Source of the DNA: an uncultured Mailhella sp.
Lineage (GTDB): Bacteria; Desulfobacterota; Desulfovibrionia; Desulfovibrionales; Desulfovibrionaceae
DNA: 64,000 nt
Reading direction: 5' to 3'
NCBI GenBank assembly: GCA_910577155.1
Contig: CAJTMS010000001.1
Location: forward strand, 5,136 to 69,135
Of the stretch, positions 18,939-27,348 are shown in pieces (positions within the stretch are counted from its first letter, which is position 1; the number at the start of each line of letters is the position of its first letter). The notes below the pieces were generated by a model that was given only the letters and a program-made list of their open reading frames with translations, did no database searches and had not been told where the DNA came from. A program made the translations under genes and the position numbers.

Positions 18939-20387
18939 ATGGCTTTAGAGCTGAGGCAACAACTAAAGCAAACACAGCAGCTTTTGATGTCACCGCAATT
19001 GCAGCAGGCAATTAAATTGCTGCAAATGTCCAGACTTGAGCTTGTCGAACATATACAGCAGGAACTTTTGGAAAATCCTTTTTTGGAGGAAGCTCCGAAT
19101 TCCCCTGATCTCTCCGAGGGTGAAGAAAATTTTGCGGAATTAAATAATGAAAGCCGTCCCGCGCAGCAAGATGAGGACGAAGGATATTCCTATGAGGAGG
19201 TTTCCAAAAACGGTGACTGGGAAGACTATTTAGGGGAACTTTCTTCTGCTCCGAGAACCTCGTCCCTGCACGAATACGAATCCATTGAAGACAATAATTT
19301 TCTGGAAACCCGCTATGCCGAAAAAAGCTCCTTGGATGCCCATTTAATGTGGCAGCTGCGGCTTTCTGATTTGAATGAAAAAGAAATTGAAATTTGTGAA
19401 AATATTATTGGAAATTTAGACAGCTGCGGATATTTGCGGGCAGAGACTGCTGAAATTGCAGAAAGTTCCAAAAGCACGGAACAGGAAGTGGAAGGGCTGC
19501 TTTATAAAGTGCAGCGGCTTGACCCTGTCGGGGTTGCCGCGAGGTCGCCGCAGGAATGTTTGCTGGTGCAAATTGAAGTACTCAAATATGACCGTGATCC
19601 TATTTTGGTTGATCTGATAAAATATCATCTGACAGATCTCGAAACACACAGGTATAAACCTCTTTTGCGGAAATTCCATTTGGATATGGATACACTCAAG
19701 GAATACCTTGATATTATTCAATCCCTTGATCCCATGCCCGGAGCAAGCTTTGGAGAAAGTGAACCTTTGTACGTCAGCCCCGACGTCTATGTTTTTCCCA
19801 GTGACGGGGATTTTGTTATTGTTTTGAATGATGAGGATATCCCTAATTTACGCTTGAATGATTTTTTGGATAAAAGCAATGTTTCTGCGGACGTCAAGGA
19901 ATTTACAAATAAAAAAATAGCATCCGCCTCATGGCTGATTAAAAGTTTGGAACAAAGAAAACGCACCCTCTATAAGGTCATGGAAAGCATAGTAAAATTC
20001 CAGCGTCCTTTTTTTGAAGAGGGAGTGGATAAGCTGAAGCCCCTTATTTTAAAGGATATTGCAGAAGATATTGATATGCATGAATCTTCTGTCAGCCGTA
20101 TTACAACCAATAAATATGTTTCCACGCCGCATGGTGTTTTTGAATTAAAATTTTTCTTCAACAGTGCATTAAATTCCGATGACGGCGATTCTGTCGGTTC
20201 AGAAAGTGTAAAATCTCTTATTAAAAAAATGGTTGGCAAGGAAGATCCGAAAAATCCCCTTGCTGATGAAAAACTTTGTGAACTGCTCAAACAGGAAATT
20301 GGCGTTGATATTGCCCGCAGAACTGTTGCAAAATATAGAACAGCACTGAATATTCCGTCCTCTTCAAAACGAAAACAGCGTTTTTAA
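18939..20387 (+). CDS. rpoN: RNA polymerase sigma-54 factor
   Basis: Sigma-54 directs polymerase to -24/-12 promoters that need an activator ATPase. The 482-residue protein has the glutamine-rich activator-interacting N-terminus (QQLKQTQQLLMSPQLQQAIK), an acidic linker (about 45-110), the core-binding region, the DNA-binding helix-turn-helix (DIAEDIDMHESSVSRITTNK) and the C-terminal RpoN box (ARRTVAKYR) that reads the -24 element. GAGAGGAA precedes the ATG. It is followed by a strong terminator, so it is monocistronic here. A matching -24/-12 promoter lies about 1.9 kb downstream. Confidence 0.97.
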   Translation: MALELRQQLKQTQQLLMSPQLQQAIKLLQMSRLELVEHIQQELLENPFLEEAPNSPDLSEGEENFAELNNESRPAQQDEDEGYSYEEVSKNGDWEDYLGELSSAPRTSSLHEYESIEDNNFLETRYAEKSSLDAHLMWQLRLSDLNEKEIEICENIIGNLDSCGYLRAETAEIAESSKSTEQEVEGLLYKVQRLDPVGVAARSPQECLLVQIEVLKYDRDPILVDLIKYHLTDLETHRYKPLLRKFHLDMDTLKEYLDIIQSLDPMPGASFGESEPLYVSPDVYVFPSDGDFVIVLNDEDIPNLRLNDFLDKSNVSADVKEFTNKKIASASWLIKSLEQRKRTLYKVMESIVKFQRPFFEEGVDKLKPLILKDIAEDIDMHESSVSRITTNKYVSTPHGVFELKFFFNSALNSDDGDSVGSESVKSLIKKMVGKEDPKNPLADEKLCELLKQEIGVDIARRTVAKYRTALNIPSSSKRKQRF

Positions 20388-20405
20388 TTATTTTTTGATA
20401 ATTGA

Positions 20406-20438
20406 AAAGGCGGCAGCGCGGTTCTGCTGCCTTTTTTT
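20406..20438 (+). terminator. Terminator of rpoN
   Basis: 11-bp stem (20406-20416 with 20424-20434, one G-T pair) followed by T7. Confidence 0.85.
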
Positions 20439-20697
20439 CTTATAACCTGCATGCTTAGCGGAAAAGTTCGGAGGGAAATAAGTATGATTTACAATATTGT
20501 AAATTTTTTTCTGAAATTCGCTTTGCAGCGGGAGCGTACTGTATCCGTTCTTTTAACCTTCATGATATCAAGAATATTTTTACACAGATAAAGATAAGAC
20601 TTGCGTATTTTTAAAGAATAAGGTAGTATTCAAATTTCACAAAATTGTAAAAATCGGCTGTGTTTTTTGGATAAACAATTAATGGGAGAGGTTTCAG
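20439..20697. other. Intergenic region ahead of the symporter, with a palindrome and a candidate leader ORF
   Basis: Between the rpoN terminator and the symporter gene lies an 18-bp perfect palindrome (20487-20504) inside a 35-codon reading frame with a strong Shine-Dalgarno. Beyond that the region is AT-rich; GGGAGAGG just before 20698 is the symporter ribosome-binding site. No tRNA or other structured RNA is visible. Confidence 0.5.
20484..20591 (+). CDS. Candidate 35-residue leader peptide
   Basis: ATG at 20484 preceded by GGAGG at 20470-20474, nine bases away, then 35 codons to TAA at 20589. The peptide starts MIYNIVNFFLKFALQRERT and looks like a single hydrophobic helix followed by basic residues. 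It could be a leader for the symporter gene 107 bases downstream or a small membrane protein. The evidence is only the ribosome-binding site and the uninterrupted frame, so confidence is low. Confidence 0.3.
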   Translation: MIYNIVNFFLKFALQRERTVSVLLTFMISRIFLHR

Positions 20698-22071
20698 ATG
20701 AACCAACTTTTGGATCAACTTAATGCACTGGTTTCAAGTATTAACGATGTCCTTTGGGGACCTTTTTGCTTGATTCCTATTTTAGTTGGTGCTGGCATTT
20801 ACTTTACACTAAAACTCAGATTTGTCCAAATCAAGCGCTTTATGAAGGCAATGCGCTTTGGTTTCGGTGATATGTCCCTGCAGGGTGAAAAGGCCGGCAA
20901 GGACGGTATGAGTTCTTTCCAATCCCTGACAACTGCTGTGGCGGCACAGGTTGGTACGGGAAATATGGCAGGTGCGGCAACAGCTATTGCATGCGGTGGT
21001 CCAGGGGCGATTTTCTGGATGTGGGTGGCTGCATTTTTTGGTATGGCAACGATTTTTGTGGAAGCGGTGCTTGCACAAATTTATAAAACCAAAGACGACA
21101 GAGGTCATACCGTAGGCGGACCTGCCTACTATATCTCCAAAGGGCTCGGCAGTAAAGCTCTTGCAGGATTTTTTGCGGTAACCATTATTTTAGCCCTTGG
21201 TTTTATCGGGAATATGGTGCAGGCAAACTCCATTGCCGATTCTTTTTATACTGCTTTTGGTGTTCCTCCTCTTGCCATTGGTTTGTTTGTGGCAGCTTTT
21301 GTCGGCTTTATTTTCCTTGGCGGTGTTTCCCGTTTGGCCTATACCACGGAAAAAATGGTTCCGCTTATGGCGCTTCTCTATGTTATCGGCGCTTTGGTTG
21401 TGATGATTATCCATATTGATCAGCTTATTCCTGCTTTCAAGATGATTTTTGTGGGTGCGTTTGATCCCATGGCGGCAACAGGCGGGGTTATCGGCGCAAG
21501 TATCAAAGAAGCAATGCGTTATGGCGTAGCCCGCGGTCTTTTCTCCAACGAAGCCGGTATGGGTTCTACCCCCCATGCCCATGCCATTGCAAAGGTTAAA
21601 TATCCTGCACAGCAAGGTTTGGTCGCTATTGTGGGTGTGTTCTTTGATACCTTTATTGTTTTGAATATGACAGCGTTTGTTATCCTGATGACCGGCGCCC
21701 TTGGTACTGATCCGGGAGCTGTTCCGCAGGGTATTGCCTTGACACAAAAGGCATTTACCATCGGTCTCGGACCTCTTGGCAGTTCCTTTGTTGCTGTTTG
21801 CCTGTTCTTCTTTGCCGGTTCCACGATTTTGAGCTGGGCTTTTTTTGGCGAACAAAATATTAAGTACCTTTTTGGCTCAAAGGCTGTCCGTCCCTATAAG
21901 ATGATTATTATTGTTTTCCTTATTATGGGCTCCGTGCTCAAGGTTGACCTTGTTTGGAACTTGGCAGACTTTTTCAATGGTATTATGGTTCTTCCCAACA
22001 TTATCGCCTTGTTTGCCCTCGGCAAGTTTGTAAGTATGGCTCTTGAGGAATTTAACCGTGATGTAAAGTAA
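20698..22071 (+). CDS. Sodium:alanine/glycine symporter (AGCS family)
   Basis: 457 residues with about eleven hydrophobic segments in the inner membrane. Family marks include VGTGNMAGAATAIACGGPGA in the second segment, GGPAYYISKGLG, and RYGVARGLFSNEAGMGSTPHA, which is the most conserved block of the AGCS family. The protein takes up alanine or glycine with Na+; the exact substrate is not readable. GGGAGAGG lies before the ATG. It is flanked by terminators on both sides, so it is transcribed alone, apart from a possible leader peptide. Confidence 0.92.
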   Translation: MNQLLDQLNALVSSINDVLWGPFCLIPILVGAGIYFTLKLRFVQIKRFMKAMRFGFGDMSLQGEKAGKDGMSSFQSLTTAVAAQVGTGNMAGAATAIACGGPGAIFWMWVAAFFGMATIFVEAVLAQIYKTKDDRGHTVGGPAYYISKGLGSKALAGFFAVTIILALGFIGNMVQANSIADSFYTAFGVPPLAIGLFVAAFVGFIFLGGVSRLAYTTEKMVPLMALLYVIGALVVMIIHIDQLIPAFKMIFVGAFDPMAATGGVIGASIKEAMRYGVARGLFSNEAGMGSTPHAHAIAKVKYPAQQGLVAIVGVFFDTFIVLNMTAFVILMTGALGTDPGAVPQGIALTQKAFTIGLGPLGSSFVAVCLFFFAGSTILSWAFFGEQNIKYLFGSKAVRPYKMIIIVFLIMGSVLKVDLVWNLADFFNGIMVLPNIIALFALGKFVSMALEEFNRDVK

Positions 22072-22109
22072 ACAGACGGCAGCATACGTTGATTTCAGAG
22101 TTGAAGAGG

Positions 22110-22144
22110 AAAAAGGCAGTCGGCTTAAAACCGACTGCCTTTTT
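22110..22144 (+). terminator. Terminator of the AGCS symporter gene
   Basis: 14-bp perfect stem (22110-22123 with 22131-22144) with outer A5/T5 arms. It separates the symporter from the sigma-54 promoter that follows. Confidence 0.9.
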
Positions 22145-22268
22145 CTGTCTAATTTTTATACAGACGGGGAAAAGATGTGTAAAATTTTTGTGGCAAAGGT
22201 GTTGGTGCAAAAAGAAAACTCAAAACTATCTTGCTGATTTTATAGATATTTTTTTTATAAAAATGTTT

Positions 22269-22283
22269 TGGCACAGGATTTGC
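22269..22283 (+). promoter_or_regulatory. Sigma-54 (-24/-12) promoter
   Basis: TGGCAC at 22269-22274, five bases, TTGC at 22280-22283, then T: an exact match to the TGGCAC-N5-TTGC consensus with the required GG-N10-GC spacing. Predicted start of transcription is about 22294-22295. It needs an enhancer-binding activator, whose gene is not in the window. Confidence 0.8.
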
Positions 22284-22294
22284 TTTAGGATACA

Positions 22295-22448
22295 TATCAT
22301 ATCAAAGTGCTGATTTGATATGTTTGTATAGCTAAAGAGCAAGGGGAGCAACGGAACCCCTTTAAAAACACCGTCTATATAAACTCTCCTTTGGTAAACT
22401 GCCTCCTTTTTGCCCCTTATTCTTCTCAGGATAAGGGTTTTTTATTTT
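22295..22448 (+). ncRNA. Candidate sigma-54-dependent small RNA
   Basis: A segment of about 150 nt starts at the predicted +1 of the sigma-54 promoter and ends in a Rho-independent terminator. It can form a 9-bp 5' hairpin (22298-22306 with 22314-22322), a second hairpin (22341-22346 with 22357-22362), a single-stranded pyrimidine-rich stretch (22382-22413) containing CTCC and CCTCC, and a terminator stem (22414-22420 with 22431-22437) followed by T6AT4. The longest reading frames inside are only a few codons. C-rich unpaired patches can pair with ribosome-binding sites, so a base-pairing regulator is likely. Alternatively it could be an attenuated leader of uvrA, about 195 bases downstream. 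No sequence family is recognised. Confidence 0.6.
22414..22448 (+). terminator. Terminator of the candidate small RNA
   Basis: 7-bp stem CCCTTAT/ATAAGGG, 10-base loop, T6AT4. Confidence 0.75.
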
Positions 22449-22642
22449 GGCACGGCTGCTTTTTTAAATCATGAAAATCTTGATTTTGTCAGCGGCAAGA
22501 AAAAATAATGATCTCGGACGAAAAAATATGCGCTGTAAAAATATGATAATTACTTGAAAAAGGGGTATTTTTTGTGTTTTTTCCACTTGCCAAATATTGA
22601 AAAACTGATATGAATACACGCAAGTACAGTGAGGGAAGTCTT

Positions 22643-25582
22643 ATGGCAAAAAAAGAAATAACATCAGCGAATGCGGAGAAAAACGAAGCAATTATTGTTG
22701 AAGGAGCGAAACAGCATAATTTAAAAAATATCAATGTTCGTATTCCCCGCAACGAACTTGTTGTTGTGTGCGGTCCCTCAGGTTCCGGCAAGTCTACGCT
22801 GGCTTTTGATATTGTTTATGCAGAGGGGCAGCGGCGCTATGTGGAGTCATTGTCCGCCTATGCCCGCCAGTTTTTGCCTAAAATGGATAAACCGCTGGTG
22901 GATAAAATTGAAGGTCTTTCTCCCGCCATTAGCCTTGAACAGCAGACAACAGGGCGCAATCCCCGTTCCACCGTGGGTACGGTAACGGAAATTTATGATT
23001 TTTTACGGGTATTTTTTGCCCGTCTTGGGAATATGTACTGCGTCAAGTGCGGTACGCCCATTGAAGCCCGTGCTGCTGACGAAATTATTGCAGATATTAT
23101 GGAATTGCCGCAGGGCTCACGGCTGATGTTGCTGGCTCCGCTTGTTGAAATGCAAAAAGGTACCCATCAGGAGCGTTTTAAAAAACTGAAAGCAGAAGGT
23201 TTTGTCCGTGTGCGGGTGGCAACGCTTGGGGAAGAAAAGAAAATTTATACCTTAGATGAAGTGCCGGAACTGGATAAAAATAAAAAACACAGCATAGATC
23301 TTGTGGTAGACAGGCTGATTATCAAAGAAGATATGCGGACGCGTTTGGCAGATTCTGTGGAATTGGCGCTGAAATACGGGGAAGGACGCATCATTGTTTC
23401 CGGTGAGGGAATGGATGATGTTATCCATTCCACAGACAGTGTCTGCCCCAAATGCCATACGTCTATGCCTGTCCCCTCACCTCAGCTTTTTTCTTTCAAC
23501 AGTCCGCAGGGGGCTTGCCCGCAGTGTGCGGGTATTGGGACTGTTGCAACCTTTGACGCCCAGCTTATTGCCCCTGATGAAAGCCTTTCGCTGGCGGAGG
23601 GGGCATTGGCTCCGTTTTCCGGCAAATACACGTGGAGCCAGATTGAAAAACCCTTGGAAGAGCTGGGAAAACGCCATGGCTTTACTCTTGATACTCCGTT
23701 AAAAGATTTCAGTGAAAATGCGAAAAAGGCGCTTTTTCACGGGGAAGCCGGGGGCATAAACAGGACAGGCAGTTTACGCCGAAATTTCATGGGCGGCACA
23801 AGTCTGAACCGAAATAGGGAAGAAGGCGGCATAAGTTCTTCGCACTGGTCCGGGGTCATGTATTTGCTTGAACGCATTATGCAGCGCGGCGATGCGTGGA
23901 GTGAAATTCTTTCCAAATACAGTTATGTGGTGGACTGCCCGCAGTGTCAGGGAGCGAGGCTTCGACCGGAGGCTTTGTGCGTCAAGGTGGGCAAAGCCCA
24001 TGTGAAAAAAGTGCAGGCAGAATACAATATTTATGAATTTTGCAGCCTGTCTGTTTCCGGAGCCTTGGAATGGCTGAACAGTTTGGAATTTACAGGACGA
24101 CATGCCGTTATTGCGGAACCTCTGTTAAAAGAGCTGACATTCCGTCTTTCTTTTATGCTCAACGTGGGGCTTGATTATCTTTCCCTTGCCCGTTCCATGA
24201 TAACCTTATCAGGAGGAGAAGCCCAGCGCATACGCCTTGCCTCGCAGCTTGGCTCAGGTCTGGTGGGTGTAACCTATGTGCTTGATGAGCCTTCCATCGG
24301 TTTGCATCCCCGCGATAATGAGCGGCTTATCCAAACCTTGCGAAGCCTGCAAAAACGGGGCAATACGGTTTTAGTTGTGGAACATGACGAGGCAACTATC
24401 CGTGAGGCAGATACGATTTTAGAGCTGGGACCCGGTTCCGGCGAGCATGGCGGGGAGCTGGTATTTTCAGGAAACGTGCAGGAACTCTTTAAAAATTCCC
24501 ATTCGCTGACGGCAAAATATATGCGCGGGGATTTGAAAGTGCCTATTCCCGATGAACGGCGGGAACCCGAAGAATTTTTGACCTTAAAAGGCGTAACAAC
24601 CAACAATATCAAAAATATTGACTGTACCATTCCATTGGGCGTTTTGACCTGTGTGACGGGTGTTTCCGGTTCCGGCAAAAGTTCCCTTGTTATTGATACC
24701 TTGTATAAACATGTTGCCATGCATTGCGGGATTAAGGTTGACCAGCCCGGATCTGTGAAAAAAATTGTTAATATTGACAAAATTGAACGGGTTGTATCCA
24801 TTGACCAAAGCCCCATTGGCAGAACCCCCCGATCCAATCCCGCAACCTATACAAAGATTTTTGATGAAATCCGCAATATTTTTGCCATGACTCAGGATGC
24901 AAAACGGCGCGGCTACAAGGCAGGACGTTTTAGTTTTAATGTGACAGGCGGTCGCTGTGAAACCTGTAAGGGGGACGGGCAAATCCGCGTTGAAATGCAT
25001 TTTCTTCCCGATATTTTTGTGCAGTGCGATGTGTGCAAGGGGCAGCGCTTTAACCGTGAAACCTTGGAAGTGCGCTATAAGGATAAAAATATTGCCGAAG
25101 TCTTGGATATGACAGTCAGTGAGGCAAGGCAGTTTTTTGAAAATTATCCTTCTTTGGAACGCCGTCTTTCCATGCTCGAAAGTGTCGGGCTTGGCTATAT
25201 TCGTTTGGGACAGCCGGCAACAACCCTGTCCGGCGGTGAGGCGCAGCGGATTAAAATTTCCCGTGAGCTTGGCAAACGTTTGCTTGCAGGCACGCTGTAT
25301 ATTTTGGACGAGCCCACAACAGGTCTGCATATGCATGAAGTGGGCAAGCTTGTTACCGTTTTGCACCAGTTGGTGGAAAGAGGGGCAAGTGTGGTTGTGA
25401 TTGAGCATAATACAGATGTCATTCTTGCCTCCGACTATGTTCTGGACATGGGACCCGGCGGCGGAGAAAACGGCGGAACTGTTATTTCTCAAGGTACGCC
25501 TGAGGCAATTATGGCAGATCCTCATTCTGTGACGGGCAAGTTTTTAGTGGAAGAACGGCGTATGCGCCGCAAACATCGTTAG
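22643..25582 (+). CDS. uvrA: UvrABC excision nuclease subunit A
   Basis: Damage-recognition ATPase of nucleotide excision repair, about 979 residues. It has two ABC modules: Walker A GPSGSGKSTLAFD with signature LSGGEAQRIRLASQLG, and GVSGSGKSSLVID with TLSGGEAQRIKISREL. Zinc motifs are present at CPKCHTSM...CPQC in the first module and CETCKGDG...CDVCKGQRFN in the second. The conserved RRYVESLSAYARQFL and RTPRSNPATYT blocks are intact. I chose the ATG at 22643 because GAGGGAAG lies eight bases upstream; the in-frame ATG at 22610 lacks a ribosome-binding site. Ten bases separate its stop from gmhB, so they are probably one transcript. Confidence 0.97.
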   Translation: MAKKEITSANAEKNEAIIVEGAKQHNLKNINVRIPRNELVVVCGPSGSGKSTLAFDIVYAEGQRRYVESLSAYARQFLPKMDKPLVDKIEGLSPAISLEQQTTGRNPRSTVGTVTEIYDFLRVFFARLGNMYCVKCGTPIEARAADEIIADIMELPQGSRLMLLAPLVEMQKGTHQERFKKLKAEGFVRVRVATLGEEKKIYTLDEVPELDKNKKHSIDLVVDRLIIKEDMRTRLADSVELALKYGEGRIIVSGEGMDDVIHSTDSVCPKCHTSMPVPSPQLFSFNSPQGACPQCAGIGTVATFDAQLIAPDESLSLAEGALAPFSGKYTWSQIEKPLEELGKRHGFTLDTPLKDFSENAKKALFHGEAGGINRTGSLRRNFMGGTSLNRNREEGGISSSHWSGVMYLLERIMQRGDAWSEILSKYSYVVDCPQCQGARLRPEALCVKVGKAHVKKVQAEYNIYEFCSLSVSGALEWLNSLEFTGRHAVIAEPLLKELTFRLSFMLNVGLDYLSLARSMITLSGGEAQRIRLASQLGSGLVGVTYVLDEPSIGLHPRDNERLIQTLRSLQKRGNTVLVVEHDEATIREADTILELGPGSGEHGGELVFSGNVQELFKNSHSLTAKYMRGDLKVPIPDERREPEEFLTLKGVTTNNIKNIDCTIPLGVLTCVTGVSGSGKSSLVIDTLYKHVAMHCGIKVDQPGSVKKIVNIDKIERVVSIDQSPIGRTPRSNPATYTKIFDEIRNIFAMTQDAKRRGYKAGRFSFNVTGGRCETCKGDGQIRVEMHFLPDIFVQCDVCKGQRFNRETLEVRYKDKNIAEVLDMTVSEARQFFENYPSLERRLSMLESVGLGYIRLGQPATTLSGGEAQRIKISRELGKRLLAGTLYILDEPTTGLHMHEVGKLVTVLHQLVERGASVVVIEHNTDVILASDYVLDMGPGGGENGGTVISQGTPEAIMADPHSVTGKFLVEERRMRRKHR

Positions 25583-25592
25583 GACATTTCCC

Positions 25593-26204
25593 ATGATAAA
25601 ATATCTTTTTGCTGACAGAGACGGAACCCTTATTGTTGATAAACATTATCTTTCTGACCCTTCGCAGATAGAATTTTATCCGGGTGTTGCAAAATCCTTG
25701 AACGAATTACAAAAAAATGGTATAAAAATCTGTATGGTTACCAACCAGTCAGGAATTGGCAGAGGCTATTTTTCAGAACAGGATTTTTTAGCTTGCCAGA
25801 AGACATTAGAACAACAATTGCATGCCGAACATGCTGAACTTTTTGATTTTGCATTTTGTCCCCATGCCCCTGAAGAGCAATGTCATTGCCGCAAGCCTGC
25901 CCTTGGGATGTGGGAAATCTTATCCCGAAAGCATTGTCTTCATCCCCGTGAATGTGCAATGATTGGGGATAAAAAAGAAGATGTAATTTTTGGGATACGG
26001 GCGGGATTTTCCTTTTCCTGTTTGGTATTGACGGGAAAAGGGCAGAAAACGGTCCATGAGTTCAATCTTGACTATGCAGGAGAACTCAAAATGTTTTCAA
26101 GTGAAATTTTTGGAATAAAGCAAGAAGCGACAACATGCTGCCTTGCAGCAACAGTGGCAGAATTCAGTCATTTCCTTATTAATAAAAACAGAGAAGAGCT
26201 ATGA
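25593..26204 (+). CDS. gmhB: D-glycero-D-manno-heptose 1,7-bisphosphate 7-phosphatase
   Basis: HAD-family phosphatase that removes the C7 phosphate in ADP-heptose synthesis for the LPS inner core. The nucleophile motif is FADRDGTL, followed by MVTNQSGIGRGYF, the zinc-binding insert CPHAPEEQCHCRKP that marks GmhB, and the acid motif MIGDKKED. The C-terminal 50 residues extend beyond the usual end of about 180-190 residues and are not conserved. The gene follows uvrA by ten bases and its stop overlaps the start of the diguanylate cyclase gene (ATGA), suggesting coupled translation. Histidinol-phosphatase is the main alternative, but it would normally sit in a his locus. Confidence 0.88.
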   Translation: MIKYLFADRDGTLIVDKHYLSDPSQIEFYPGVAKSLNELQKNGIKICMVTNQSGIGRGYFSEQDFLACQKTLEQQLHAEHAELFDFAFCPHAPEEQCHCRKPALGMWEILSRKHCLHPRECAMIGDKKEDVIFGIRAGFSFSCLVLTGKGQKTVHEFNLDYAGELKMFSSEIFGIKQEATTCCLAATVAEFSHFLINKNREEL

Positions 26205-27298
26205 GTATTTCAGATAATTGTTACCAATGGCTTATGAATATGCAGAATTTTGATGTTGAAGAAAGTTTTTGGAATAAGCTTTCCAAAGAGGAACAAGAGC
26301 AATTTTGTGCATTGCGGGAAAAAAATCTTGCCGGATATGAAGAATATAAGCGACTGAAAGAAGTAAAGGAATATTTTATCAACTCTTTTGAAGTGCTGCC
26401 TTTGCCCATGGCAATTAAAGACGAAAACAGAAAATTGATGTTTGTCAATGAGGAATATAAAAAAATTGTCCGTATGCATCAGGCGCATGAGGAAAACAGT
26501 GCCAGAAAAGGACATGAAGAAGGGCAGATAGAAATTACAAATTTGGCAAATTTCTCTGATGAAACAAAAGAGGCTTTTCTGGAAAACTGTAAGTATGCCA
26601 TTGAACACAGTGCCATAGTTCAGCAGGAATTTACTCTGGGGCGCGGTGTTGATCAGCAAAACTATATTTATTGGCTCACCGGTTTTGAAACTTCTGATAA
26701 AAAACGCGGCTTGGTATCTATTTACTATGATGATTCCTTCTTTCAGAGCATTTTGAAACGGCTGAACAGAAAAATTGTTGACTTGGAAAAGGAACAGCAG
26801 AATATTATCCGAAATTCCACCCTTGATCCTTTGACAGGGGCATACAACAGACAGGTTTTATCAGGATTTTTGGAAGAAGCGCTGAAAAATGCAAAGGAAA
26901 TGGGTAAGCCGTTCTCTATTCTCATGATTGATATCGACCATTTTAAGCAAGTGAATGACACCTATGGGCATTTGATTGGGGATCAGGTTTTGCAGCTTCT
27001 TGTCATGCTGCTGCAAAAAACGCTGCGTGACAGAGATTATATTATACGTTTTGGCGGTGAAGAATTTTTGATTATTTTGCATGATGCTGTTTTTGAAAAT
27101 GCACGCCGTATTGCCGAGCGTATCAGAAAAATTGTAGAATCTAATATGTCAACCCCGACACATCAGCCTATTACCATTAGCATTGGGGTTGCTTCCTACC
27201 ATGAGGGAGAAGAAATTAAAGGATTATTACAGCGGGTTGATGATAATTTATATAAAGCAAAAACTTCAGGACGAAACCGTGTTGTTCCATCAGAATAA
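26201..27298 (+). CDS. Diguanylate cyclase with PAS-like sensor (GGDEF)
   Basis: 365 residues. An N-terminal helical part and a PAS-like domain (about 60-185, with LPLPMAIKDENRKLMFVNEE) precede a coiled linker and a GGDEF domain (about 205-365). The active site reads FGGEEF, followed by the usual RIAERIR helix and ISIGVASY. The product-inhibition site RDRD lies five residues before it. There are no membrane segments, so it should make cyclic di-GMP in the cytoplasm in response to an internal ligand. Its ATG overlaps the gmhB stop by four bases. Confidence 0.92.
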   Translation: MSISDNCYQWLMNMQNFDVEESFWNKLSKEEQEQFCALREKNLAGYEEYKRLKEVKEYFINSFEVLPLPMAIKDENRKLMFVNEEYKKIVRMHQAHEENSARKGHEEGQIEITNLANFSDETKEAFLENCKYAIEHSAIVQQEFTLGRGVDQQNYIYWLTGFETSDKKRGLVSIYYDDSFFQSILKRLNRKIVDLEKEQQNIIRNSTLDPLTGAYNRQVLSGFLEEALKNAKEMGKPFSILMIDIDHFKQVNDTYGHLIGDQVLQLLVMLLQKTLRDRDYIIRFGGEEFLIILHDAVFENARRIAERIRKIVESNMSTPTHQPITISIGVASYHEGEEIKGLLQRVDDNLYKAKTSGRNRVVPSE

Positions 27299-27348
27299 AA
27301 AAAAACAGCTGTTTGTCGTGAGCGAGATTTTTAATTGGATATGAACTG

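Noticed and set aside
22441..22463. A second TTGGCAC motif that could be another sigma-54 promoter ahead of uvrA
   Set aside because: The GC of a -12 element is not at the required GG-N10-GC distance, and the motif lies in the T tract of the small-RNA terminator.
24584..25525. 313-codon frame opposite uvrA
   Set aside because: Antisense shadow of a long conserved gene, without start signals or family motifs.
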